Assembly: GCA_900609035.2 (NCBI GenBank)
Contig: UXAT02000051.1
Coordinates: 92,807 to 156,806 of the forward strand
Direction: 5' to 3'
Length of the DNA: 64,000 nt
Source: Candidatus Defluviicoccus seviourii
GTDB lineage: Bacteria > Pseudomonadota > Alphaproteobacteria > Rhodospirillales > Defluviicoccaceae
Shown here: positions 29,409-37,374 of the stretch, piece after piece
How positions within the stretch are numbered: the first letter of the stretch is position 1
How the letters are laid out: every line of letters begins with the position of its first letter
The notes under the pieces: generated by a model
What the model was told of the DNA's origin: nothing
What the model saw: the letters and a program-made list of their open reading frames with translations, nothing else
Databases searched by the model: none
Translations under genes and position numbers: made by a program

Positions 29409-30092
29409 ATGACTGTCTCGTCGCTCGCAGCTTTGCCCGACCAGCTCCCGGACGCGCGCGCAGTGTTTGCGGGCCGCGGGCTTGCCTGCGAGCGGGGTGG
29501 CCGGCGGGTGTTTCAGGGCCTTTCGTTCACGGTCTGCGCCGGTGAGGCTCTGGTGCTTGTCGGCCGCAACGGCAGCGGCAAGTCGAGCCTGTTGCGGTTG
29601 ATGGCGGGCTTGAGCCGGCCGGCGCAGGGATCGCTGACCTGGAACGCGGGCGACATTGCGGACGACAGCGAAGCCCATCACGGCCGTCTGCACCTGATCG
29701 GGCATCAAGACGCGATCAAGCCGGCGCTCACAGTGAATGAAAACCTCGGTTTCTGGGCGCGCTACCGTGGCGCCGGCCCATGTGCGTCAGCCCGCATTGC
29801 CGATGCGCTGCGCGCGTTCGCCCTTGAGCGCCTGGCCGAGTTGCCGGCGCGCTATCTCTCGCAAGGGCAAAGGCGGCGGCTCTCCCTTTGCCGCCTGCTG
29901 GCGAGCCCGGCCCAGCTCTGGCTCCTGGATGAACCGCGCGCCGGCCTCGATCGCGCCGCGAGCACGAGCCTCGATGCCGCCCTCGCCCACCATCGGGCCG
30001 CGGGCGGGATCGCTGTCGTGGTGCTTCACGCAGAGGATCATCCGCCAGAAGCACGGGTGCTCGATTTCGATGCCGTCAAGGCGGGTGGGTGA
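29409..30092 (+). CDS. ccmA: cytochrome c biogenesis ATP-binding protein CcmA
   Basis: 227 residues. CcmA is the ATPase of the CcmABCD complex that releases holo-CcmE for heme delivery. Walker A GRNGSGKSS, signature LSQGQRRRLSLCRLL, Walker B LWLLDEPRAGLD and the His switch VVLHAEDH are all visible. It is short, as CcmA usually is. First of nine ccm genes, followed 10 bp later by ccmB. Confidence 0.96.
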   Translation: MTVSSLAALPDQLPDARAVFAGRGLACERGGRRVFQGLSFTVCAGEALVLVGRNGSGKSSLLRLMAGLSRPAQGSLTWNAGDIADDSEAHHGRLHLIGHQDAIKPALTVNENLGFWARYRGAGPCASARIADALRAFALERLAELPARYLSQGQRRRLSLCRLLASPAQLWLLDEPRAGLDRAASTSLDAALAHHRAAGGIAVVVLHAEDHPPEARVLDFDAVKAGG

Positions 30093-30102
30093 GGGCCGGA
30101 CC

Positions 30103-30771
30103 ATGCTAGCGGCCATCGGCGCGATCATCGGCCGGGACCTGCGCCTGGCCCTGCGCCAGGGCTTGGACAGCCTGTTGGCGGTGGTCTTTTTCGTGCTCGC
30201 TTGCGTCCTGTTCCCGTTCGGCGTCGGTCCGGCGCCGGAAACGCTCGCCCGCATCGCCGCCGGCGTCTTGTGGGTGGCAGCCCTCCTGGCGGCGCTGTTG
30301 TCGCTCGAGCGCCTGTTCCAGGCCGACTACGAGGATGGCTCGCTCGATCTGCTGGCGCTCGGCCCGGCGCCGCTGCCAGCCATCGCCGCCGCCAAGATCG
30401 CCGCTCACTGGCTGACAACGTCCGTGCCGTTGATCGCCGCCGCACCCGTGCTGGCGCTGATCTTGAACCTGCCGCCTGCGGCATTCAGCTCGCTCGTGCT
30501 GGCGCTCGTATTGGGCACGCCCACGCTCAGCCTGATCGGCGGCGTCGGCGCTGCGCTCGTTCTCGGCGCCCGCCGTGGCGGGGTGCTGCTGGCGCTCCTG
30601 GTCCTGCCGCTCTACATCCCGGTTCTGATCTTTGGCGTTGCCGCCGTCGGCGCCAGCCAAATCGGCTTGGCCGTCCAGCCGCACCTCTTTATGCTGGCAG
30701 CCCTGCTGCTGGTGGCGCTGGTGCTGGCGCCATGGGCCGCGGGAGCGGCCTTGCGCCAAGCGCTCGACTGA
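30103..30771 (+). CDS. ccmB: heme exporter permease CcmB
   Basis: 222 residues from ATG 30103. Six hydrophobic segments are apparent; the FPFGVGPAPETLARIAAGVLWVAALLAALLSLERLF region and DYEDGSLDLLALGP are characteristic of CcmB. It forms the membrane part of the ABC complex with CcmA and CcmC. Gap to ccmA is 10 bp and to ccmC about 100 bp, the largest gap within the operon. Confidence 0.95.
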   Translation: MLAAIGAIIGRDLRLALRQGLDSLLAVVFFVLACVLFPFGVGPAPETLARIAAGVLWVAALLAALLSLERLFQADYEDGSLDLLALGPAPLPAIAAAKIAAHWLTTSVPLIAAAPVLALILNLPPAAFSSLVLALVLGTPTLSLIGGVGAALVLGARRGGVLLALLVLPLYIPVLIFGVAAVGASQIGLAVQPHLFMLAALLLVALVLAPWAAGAALRQALD

Positions 30772-30873
30772 CATGCCGGCGCGCGCGGGCGCTTCTTGAG
30801 GACAGTCAAGGACGATCGCCCCGGCATCGTTGCAGGATGAGCGAGGGCCGGTTGCGGGCTTGCGGGAGAGCGG

Positions 30874-31593
30874 ATGCGTGCGCTTGTCAATCCCACTTTC
30901 GTGATGCGTTGGAGCACGCGCGCGGTGCCATGGCTGGGCGGCTTGACGCTGCTGCTCGTCGCGGCCGGGCTTTACCTGGCGCTGATCGCCTCGCCGCCCG
31001 ATTACCAGCAGGGCGATAGCGTGCGCATCATGTATGTCCATGTCCCGGCGGCTTGGATGGCGCTGTTCTGCTACACGTGCATGGCGGCCGCCTCGGCGGC
31101 AGGGCTGGTCTGGCGTTCGCCCATCGCCGATCTTGCAGCACAAGCGACCGCCCCGGTCGGTGCTGCCTTCACCTTCATCGCGCTCGTCACCGGCTCCCTG
31201 TGGGGCAAGCCGATGTGGGGCACCTGGTGGGTGTGGGACGCGCGGCTGACCTCGGTCCTGATCCTGCAGTTCCTCTACTTCGGCTTCATCGCACTCTCGC
31301 ACGCCTTCGACGATCCAGCCCGCGGCCAGCGGGCGGCGGCAGTGCTGGCACTGGTCGGCTTCGTCAACGTGCCGATCATCAAATTCTCCGTCGACTGGTG
31401 GAGCACGCTGCACCAGCCGGCCAGCGTCGTCCGCCTTGACGGTCCGTCGATCCATCCCAGCATGCTGGCGCCGCTCCTGGTGATGGCGATCGCGTTCACC
31501 TGCTATTACGTCTGGCTGCTGCTCGTCCGCCTGCAGAGTGAGATCCTGAACGGCAAGATCCGCGCGCTGCGCCTGCGCCAGGCGCACGGCTAG
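30874..31593 (+). CDS. ccmC: heme exporter/handling protein CcmC
   Basis: 239 residues with six membrane helices. The heme-handling WWD motif is clear at WGTWWVWDARLTS, and MYVHVPAAWMALF and IIKFSVDWWSTLHQP are typical CcmC segments with the conserved flanking histidines. CcmC places heme on CcmE. The start at ATG 30874 follows GGGAGAG. Co-transcribed with ccmD. Confidence 0.97.
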   Translation: MRALVNPTFVMRWSTRAVPWLGGLTLLLVAAGLYLALIASPPDYQQGDSVRIMYVHVPAAWMALFCYTCMAAASAAGLVWRSPIADLAAQATAPVGAAFTFIALVTGSLWGKPMWGTWWVWDARLTSVLILQFLYFGFIALSHAFDDPARGQRAAAVLALVGFVNVPIIKFSVDWWSTLHQPASVVRLDGPSIHPSMLAPLLVMAIAFTCYYVWLLLVRLQSEILNGKIRALRLRQAHG

Positions 31594-31602
31594 GCCCGAT
31601 CG

Positions 31603-31782
31603 ATGAACGCCGAGCCCGCCCTGTTCGATTTCGGCACCTACGCGGTCTTCGTCTGGAGCGCGTTTGCGGTCGCGACGGTGGTCCTGATCGCGCTGGTGGT
31701 GACCAGCCTGCGCGGTCTGCGCCAGCGGCAATCCCTGCTGGCGCGGCTGGGGCGTCAGCTCGACGCGGATGCCGACCGATGA
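31603..31782 (+). CDS. ccmD: CcmD, small heme exporter subunit
   Basis: 59 residues from ATG 31603. One membrane helix (about residues 13-34, TYAVFVWSAFAVATVVLIALVVTSL) is followed by a basic tail (RGLRQRQSLLARLGRQ), the classic CcmD layout. It keeps CcmE in the CcmABC complex. Stop overlaps the ccmE start (ATGA). Confidence 0.92.
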   Translation: MNAEPALFDFGTYAVFVWSAFAVATVVLIALVVTSLRGLRQRQSLLARLGRQLDADADR

Positions 31783-32270
31783 AGCCCAAGCACCGGCGCC
31801 TCACGTTTGTCATCATCGGCGTTGCGCTTCTGGCCGGGGCGGCGGCGCTGGTCTTGAGCGCGTCACGGGAGTCGCTCGTGTTCTTCCAGACGCCGAGCGA
31901 GATCGTCGCCAAGGCGCCGGCACCCGACCGGCGGCTTCGCATCGGCGGCCTGGTCGAAGAGGGCAGCGTCGATCGTGCGGCCGGCGGCACCGTCCGCTTC
32001 CGCGTGACCGATGGGGCGGCGACGGTGCCGGTCAGCTACGTTGGCATCCTGCCGGACCTGTTCCGTGAGGGCCGGGGCGTGGTCGCCGAGGGCCGGCTTG
32101 AGCACGGCGTGTTCGTCGCCGATCAGGTGTTGGCCAAGCACGACGAGAACTACATGCCGCCCGAAGCGGCGGAGTCGCTCAAACGCTCCGGTTACTGGCA
32201 GCACATGCAAGATCAGATAAAGGGATCGAAAACCGGATCAGCCCCGGCCGCGGGGAGCGGCGGGCAATGA
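31779..32270 (+). CDS. ccmE: cytochrome c maturation heme chaperone CcmE
   Basis: 163 residues. An N-terminal anchor (about residues 8-28) is followed by an OB-fold domain with FFQTPSEI, RIGGLVEEGSV and VAEGRLEHGVFVADQVLAKHDENYMPPE. The last contains the heme-attaching His in the K-H-D-E-x-Y motif. It carries heme to CcmF in the periplasm. Overlaps its neighbours on both sides by 4 bp. Confidence 0.97.
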   Translation: MKPKHRRLTFVIIGVALLAGAAALVLSASRESLVFFQTPSEIVAKAPAPDRRLRIGGLVEEGSVDRAAGGTVRFRVTDGAATVPVSYVGILPDLFREGRGVVAEGRLEHGVFVADQVLAKHDENYMPPEAAESLKRSGYWQHMQDQIKGSKTGSAPAAGSGGQ

Positions 32271-34252
32271 CTGTTGAGCTTGGCCACTTCGCCCTCGTCC
32301 TGGCGCTTCTGGTCGCGATCGTTCAGGGCACGGTGCCCCTGCACGGCGCTGCCCGCGGCAGTGAGCCACTGATGGCGGTCGGCCGCACGGCGGCGCTGGC
32401 GCAGTTCCTGCTCGTGCTGCTGGCCTTCTTGAGCCTGATGAACGCCTACGTGCAGTCCGATTTCTCGGTCCTCAACGTCGCCCAGAACTCGCACTCGGCG
32501 AAGCCGCTCCTCTACAAGATCGCCGGCACATGGGGCAACCACGAGGGCTCGATGCTGTTGTGGGTGCTGATCCTGGCGCTGTTCGGCGCCGCGCTCGCGC
32601 TATTTGGGAGCGGCCTGCCGCAAGCGCTCAAGGCGCGCGCACTCGGCGTGCAGGCCTGGGTCGGCGTCGGCTTCTATCTGTTCATTCTCCTGACCTCGAA
32701 CCCGTTCGCGCGCCTCGACCCGCCGCCGCTCGATGGCCAGGGCCTGAACCCTTTGCTGCAGGACCCGGGCCTCGCCTTCCATCCGCCGTTCCTCTATCTG
32801 GGTTACGTCGGCTTTTCGATGGCTTACGCCTTTGCCGTCGCCGCCTTGATCGGCGGCCGCGTCGATCCGGGCTGGGCGCGCTGGGTCCGGCCGTGGACGC
32901 TCGCGGCCTGGATCTTCCTCACCATCGGCATCGTCCTCGGATCGTGGTGGGCGTACTACGAACTTGGCTGGGGCGGCTGGTGGTACTGGGACCCGGTCGA
33001 GAACGCCTCGCTGATCCCGTGGCTTGCCGGCACCGCGCTCCTTCATTCCGCGATCGTTGTCGAGAAGCGGGACGCACTCAAGGGCTGGACGGTGTTCCTG
33101 GCCCTCGTCACCTTCGGCTGCAGCCTGTTAGGCACGTTTCTCGTCCGTTCGGGCGTGCTCACGTCCGTGCATGCGTTCGCGCAGGATCCGGCGCGCGGCG
33201 TGTTCATCCTCTTGCTGCTCTTGCTGTTCGCAGGCGGCGGCTTCGTCCTGTTCGCGTGGCGCGGCCCGCGGCTTGCCGGTGGCGGCCTGTTCCGGCCGAT
33301 CTCGCGCGAGGGCAGTCTTCTGTTCAACAACCTCGTCTTGAGCGTCGCCGCCGCCACCGTCCTGCTTGGCACGCTCTATCCGCTGTTGCTGGAGAGCATG
33401 GGCGGCGGCAAGGTCTCGGTCGGTCCGCCCTTCTTCAACCGCATCTTCGTGCCCTTGATGCTGCCGCTGATCGCTGCGATGGCGATTGGCCCGATGCTGG
33501 CGTGGAAGCGCGGCGATCTCGGCCAGGCGATGAAGCGGCTCATGGTGGCCGCTGGTGCGGCACTCGTCGCCACGGCCGCGGTGAGCGCCATCCTGGGTTC
33601 GATCGAGCCGGCAGGCGTGCTCGGGCTGGCGCTGGCGGCGTGGCTTCTTGCCGGCACGCTCGCCGAACTCGCCCAGCGCATCCGGCTGTTTGCGGTGCCG
33701 CTGGCGGAAAGCCTGCGCCGGCTCAAGGGTGTGCCGCTCGGTGCCTGGGGGATGACGCTGGCGCATGCCGGTTTCGCCTTGATGATCGCCGGCATGACCG
33801 GCTCCCAGGTCTGGCGACAGGAAGCAACGCTGCTGATGCAGCCCGGCGAGGCGGTCGCCTTTGCCGGCTTCGAGGTCGGCTTTGACGGCGTTGCTGCCGT
33901 GCCGGGTCCGAACTACATCGCCGAGCGCGGCCGGTTCACCATCCGCGACGGGAAGCGTGTCATCGCGCAGCTGGAGCCGGAGAAGCGCCGCTATCCGGTC
34001 GAGGGCCGGGAGACCACGGAAGCCGCGATCCGCACCACCGCCTGGGGCGATCTCTATCTCGCTGTGGGCGACGCGCGCGACGATGGCGGTCGCGTCGTCC
34101 GCCTCTACTTCAACCCGCTGATGCTGTGGCTGTGGTTTGGTGCTGCGGTGATGGTGGCGGGCGGCGGGCTCAGTGTCCTCGACCGGCGCTTGCGCCTGGG
34201 CGCACCCAAGCGTGTGCGCACCGGCGCGGTTCCGGCCGCCGCCCGATCGTGA
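32267..34252 (+). CDS. ccmF: heme lyase CcmF
   Basis: 661 residues with about 15 membrane helices. The WWD domain reads WGGWWYWDPVENASLIPWL, preceded by the KPLLYKIAGTWGNHEGSMLLWV and HPPFLYLGYVGF segments with conserved histidines, and followed by SVHAFAQDPARGVFI. CcmF attaches heme to apocytochrome c with CcmH and CcmI. Full length, start overlapping ccmE. Confidence 0.97.
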   Translation: MTVELGHFALVLALLVAIVQGTVPLHGAARGSEPLMAVGRTAALAQFLLVLLAFLSLMNAYVQSDFSVLNVAQNSHSAKPLLYKIAGTWGNHEGSMLLWVLILALFGAALALFGSGLPQALKARALGVQAWVGVGFYLFILLTSNPFARLDPPPLDGQGLNPLLQDPGLAFHPPFLYLGYVGFSMAYAFAVAALIGGRVDPGWARWVRPWTLAAWIFLTIGIVLGSWWAYYELGWGGWWYWDPVENASLIPWLAGTALLHSAIVVEKRDALKGWTVFLALVTFGCSLLGTFLVRSGVLTSVHAFAQDPARGVFILLLLLLFAGGGFVLFAWRGPRLAGGGLFRPISREGSLLFNNLVLSVAAATVLLGTLYPLLLESMGGGKVSVGPPFFNRIFVPLMLPLIAAMAIGPMLAWKRGDLGQAMKRLMVAAGAALVATAAVSAILGSIEPAGVLGLALAAWLLAGTLAELAQRIRLFAVPLAESLRRLKGVPLGAWGMTLAHAGFALMIAGMTGSQVWRQEATLLMQPGEAVAFAGFEVGFDGVAAVPGPNYIAERGRFTIRDGKRVIAQLEPEKRRYPVEGRETTEAAIRTTAWGDLYLAVGDARDDGGRVVRLYFNPLMLWLWFGAAVMVAGGGLSVLDRRLRLGAPKRVRTGAVPAAARS

Positions 34253-34265
34253 GGCGCGGCTGCCG

Positions 34266-34805
34266 ATGATGCGCCGCCTGCCTTACCTGTTGCCGCTCAT
34301 CGTCCTGGCCGGGCTTGCCGGTTATTTCTGGTCCGGCCTGGGCCGCGACCCCAACACGCTGCCGTCGGTCCTGATCGACCAGCCGCTGCCCGAACTTGGC
34401 CTGGCGCCGATTGCCGGCCGCGAACGCGGCCTCGTGACAGCGGACCTCAAAGGCCAAGTGTCGCTTCTCAACATCTTCGGCTCCTGGTGCGTTGCCTGTC
34501 AGGCCGAGCATCCGTTTCTGATGCAGCTCAAAGCGGAAGGCAGAGTGCCGATCCACGGCATCAACTGGCGCGAGCGCAACGCCGATGCCGGCCCGGCCTG
34601 GCTCACGCGCTTAGGCGATCCGTACACATTGATCGGGGCCGATCCGGATAGCCGCGCCGCCATTGCACTCGGCGTGACCGGTGCGCCCGAGACCTTCATC
34701 ATCGATGCCGCGGGCGTCATCCGCTACAAGCATATCGGGCCGATCACAAAGGACATCTGGGAAAAGAAGCTATGGCCGATCGTCGAGCGTTTGCGGCGCG
34801 GCTGA
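34266..34805 (+). CDS. ccmG: thiol:disulfide interchange protein CcmG/DsbE
   Basis: 179 residues from ATG 34266 (GAGG upstream; longer frame runs into ccmF). Signal anchor at about 5-22, then a thioredoxin fold with the active site W-C75-V-A-C78 (FGSWCVACQAEHP) and a cis-Pro loop GVTGAPETFIID. It keeps apocytochrome heme-site cysteines reduced in the periplasm. Overlaps ccmH by 34 bp. Confidence 0.95.
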   Translation: MMRRLPYLLPLIVLAGLAGYFWSGLGRDPNTLPSVLIDQPLPELGLAPIAGRERGLVTADLKGQVSLLNIFGSWCVACQAEHPFLMQLKAEGRVPIHGINWRERNADAGPAWLTRLGDPYTLIGADPDSRAAIALGVTGAPETFIIDAAGVIRYKHIGPITKDIWEKKLWPIVERLRRG

Positions 34806-35269
34806 TCGGCGCGCTTCTCGCCGTCCTGCTGCTGGCGCCGCTGCTGGCGACCACGGCGTCGGCGGTCGAGCCCGACGAAATCGCCGCCGATCCGGCGATC
34901 GAGGCGCGGGCCAGGGCGATCAGCAAGGGGCTGCGCTGCCTCGTCTGCCAGAACGAGTCGATTGATGAGTCGAACGCTGAGCTGGCGCGCGATCTGCGCT
35001 TACTCGTGCGCCAGCGCTTGCAGGCGGGCGACAGCGATCAAGCGGTGACCGCCTACATCGTCTCCCGCTACGGTGACTTTGTCCTGCTCGATCCGCCGTT
35101 CAAGGCAGCGACCTACGCGCTGTGGCTTGGGCCGCTCGCGATCACGGCATTCGCGTTTGGCTTTGTTTTCGTGTTTTACCGCCGCCGCGCCGGCCGCTCC
35201 GAGGCAGCACCCTTGAGCGAGGATGACGAGCGCCGTCTGGCCAAGCTGATCGACAGGAACGACCCGTGA
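34772..35269 (+). CDS. ccmH: cytochrome c biogenesis protein CcmH
   Basis: 165 residues. Signal peptide (about 1-31, ending TASA), then the CcmH core with the redox motif LRCLVCQN (C56, C59), and a C-terminal membrane helix (about 112-133, YALWLGPLAITAFAFGFVFVFY). It reduces apocytochrome c in the heme lyase complex. Starts inside ccmG and overlaps ccmI by 4 bp (GTGA). Confidence 0.95.
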   Translation: MADRRAFAARLIGALLAVLLLAPLLATTASAVEPDEIAADPAIEARARAISKGLRCLVCQNESIDESNAELARDLRLLVRQRLQAGDSDQAVTAYIVSRYGDFVLLDPPFKAATYALWLGPLAITAFAFGFVFVFYRRRAGRSEAAPLSEDDERRLAKLIDRNDP

Positions 35270-36183
35270 GCGCGCTCATCGCCGCGATCGGCGCTCTGCT
35301 CGTGGCGTGCGTCGCCCTAGTCGTCTGGCCACTCATGCGCCCCCGGCCGAACGCGGCCTCGGTCGACGCCGAGACGCAAGCGCTCAAGCTCTACCGCCAG
35401 CAGTTGGCCGAACTCGATCGGGCCGCCGCCGAGGACGGCCTCGATGCCGGCGAGGCCGCAGCGCTCAAGGTCGAGATCAAGCGCCGCATGTTGGCGGTCG
35501 CCGAGGCCGGGAACCCGCAGGAGCCGCCGCCGGGTCAGCCGCCCTCTGGGGTTCGGTTGCGCCTGACCGCGGCCGCTGTCGCGCTGCTGCTCGCCGGTGC
35601 ATCGATCGCGCTCTATGCCGAGCTCGGCACGCCGGGGATTGCCGACCAGCCTCTCGCAGCCCGGCGCGAACGGGCAGCGGAGGCGAGTGCGGGCGCGCTC
35701 ACGCCCGAGCAGAAACAGCAGCTGGAGACCGCCGCGGCCGGGCTCGCGCGTAAGCTTGCTGCCGCCCCCGATGATATCCAGGGCTGGCGCCTCCTCGCCC
35801 GTGCACACTGGACTCTGGGCAAGTTGCCGGAAGCTTTGGCGGCCTTGCGGCAGGCGTATGCCTTGAGCGGCAACGACCCCGAGACGGCGGCTGATCTCGC
35901 CGAGGCGCTGGTGGCGGCAAACGGCGGCCGGGTCGGCGACGAGGCGGCACAGCTGTTTGCGTCCATCCCGGCGGACGCGGCCTCAGCACCGCACGCGCGC
36001 TATTACCTCGGCCTGCGGATGGCCCAGGAAGGGGATCTCGGCGGCGCTGCCGCGACCTGGAAGCTCCTGATCGCTGAAGCGCCTCCGGACGCGCCTTGGC
36101 TGCCGCAGGTGCGTGCCCAACTCGCGCACGTCGAGGCCGCGCTTGCCCGCAGCAAGGGCGTGCCGCCCGCGGATCAACGCTGA
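35266..36183 (+). CDS. ccmI: cytochrome c biogenesis protein CcmI (TPR)
   Basis: 305 residues from GTG 35266. Two membrane helices at the N-terminal part (about 3-22 and 103-121) bracket a cytoplasmic loop with the leucine-rich TQALKLYRQQLAELDR pattern. The C-terminal periplasmic part has TPR-like repeats (GWRLLARAHWTLGKLPEALAALRQAYAL, then ARYYLGLRMAQEGDLGGAAATWKLL). It hands apocytochrome to CcmF/H. Last gene of the operon. Confidence 0.93.
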   Translation: MSALIAAIGALLVACVALVVWPLMRPRPNAASVDAETQALKLYRQQLAELDRAAAEDGLDAGEAAALKVEIKRRMLAVAEAGNPQEPPPGQPPSGVRLRLTAAAVALLLAGASIALYAELGTPGIADQPLAARRERAAEASAGALTPEQKQQLETAAAGLARKLAAAPDDIQGWRLLARAHWTLGKLPEALAALRQAYALSGNDPETAADLAEALVAANGGRVGDEAAQLFASIPADAASAPHARYYLGLRMAQEGDLGGAAATWKLLIAEAPPDAPWLPQVRAQLAHVEAALARSKGVPPADQR

Positions 36184-36213
36184 GCGCGCGCGTGCGACGG
36201 ATCCGTGCGCTGT

Positions 36214-37158
36214 TCAGCGCGTCGTGCGCTGCTCCTGCCACAGGCGCACCTGGTTACGCCCCGCCCGCTTGGCTTCGTACATCGCTTGATCGGCGTGCTC
36301 GATGCTGGCGTGGACCGGCTCCGTCGGCACCAACGGGGCAATTCCAAACGAGCCGGTGATGGTGAGGCGCGTTCCGTCGTCCAGGGTCACCGGCAGCCGG
36401 GCCAAGCCGGAGCGCAAGCGTTCAATGATCGGCACCGCCGCTTCCAGGTCGGTGTCGGGGAGCATGATCACGAACTCCTCGCCGCCGTAGCGGCAGACCT
36501 GATCGTAGCGCCTGAGCCGCCTGGCGAAATAGGCGGATACGGTCTCTAGCACCTTGTTGCCGACCGCGTGGCCGTAGCGGTCGTTGATCTCCTTGAAATG
36601 GTCGAGATCGATCATGCACACCGAGCAGACATTGTTGGTGCGCCGTAGGCGGTCGCGCTCCTGCTGCAGCCGCGGCATCAGGGCCGGCAGGGTGGCGATG
36701 CCGGTCAGGGGATCGGTTGCACTCAACAGCATCCACACTCCGCTGATGAGGGCTTCCATGTTCTCCTCGAAGCGGGCGACGGCGCTGGCAAAGGCGCCGT
36801 AGTCGGAGGGCGCAATACGGACATCGTCGGCAATGGCGCGCAGCAGATCGGCCGCAAGCGAACGCACTTCGCGGTAGCTCGCCTCGGCTTCCGCGTATTG
36901 CGGATGGCGGCGGATATACTCGCTCTCCTCGTCGCGGAACCAGAGGGCCAGTTCCGTCGCGCGCTCACCTTCGGGGGAAAGGTCTTCGGCTGCCGGCTGC
37001 GTCCGGCAGATCAGCATCGTGTGCACGCGGCGGACCCACGCGCCATGTTCGTGTAGGGCCGGCGCCAACCTGCGGACAATCTGTTCCGCGTCGCGCAAAG
37101 TGAACGGCGGCGCCGGCGGCTCGGTGTCACTCTCGGCTGAGGGCTCGTCGCGGCCCAT
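36214..37158 (-). CDS. diguanylate cyclase with degenerate CZB-like N-terminal domain
   Basis: 314 residues from ATG 37158 (GAGGGA upstream); a GTG twenty codons earlier lacks a ribosome binding site. The C-terminal GGDEF domain (about 147-305) starts SATDPLTGIATLPAL, has the catalytic GGEEF at 225-229 and an intact inhibitory I-site R216-x-x-D219 five residues before it. The N-terminal helical domain (about 20-145) resembles the zinc-sensing CZB domain of E. coli DgcZ: H38 of HxxW is present, but the Cys of CxFGxW falls on Thr68 (TELALW), and the later histidines appear lost. It makes c-di-GMP in the cytosol. Output targets are unknown. Confidence 0.9.
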   Translation of the reverse strand: MGRDEPSAESDTEPPAPPFTLRDAEQIVRRLAPALHEHGAWVRRVHTMLICRTQPAAEDLSPEGERATELALWFRDEESEYIRRHPQYAEAEASYREVRSLAADLLRAIADDVRIAPSDYGAFASAVARFEENMEALISGVWMLLSATDPLTGIATLPALMPRLQQERDRLRRTNNVCSVCMIDLDHFKEINDRYGHAVGNKVLETVSAYFARRLRRYDQVCRYGGEEFVIMLPDTDLEAAVPIIERLRSGLARLPVTLDDGTRLTITGSFGIAPLVPTEPVHASIEHADQAMYEAKRAGRNQVRLWQEQRTTR

Positions 37159-37374
37159 CGCGGCCCATCCCTCGCAAACGCTATCGACTGGACGATCTGT
37201 CAGAATAGCCACTTTCACGGGCGAGGAGAATGGCGTGCGCGCACTTGCCTCTCACATGGGAGTCCTCGGCCGCGGCCCAATCAAAGCATTATGGACTGCA
37301 GTGGCCAGCGTCGCGGCGTCCCGGAATGCGATCCACTCCTTCCGGTCCGCGGGTCGCTACTCGGGCTGATGGCG

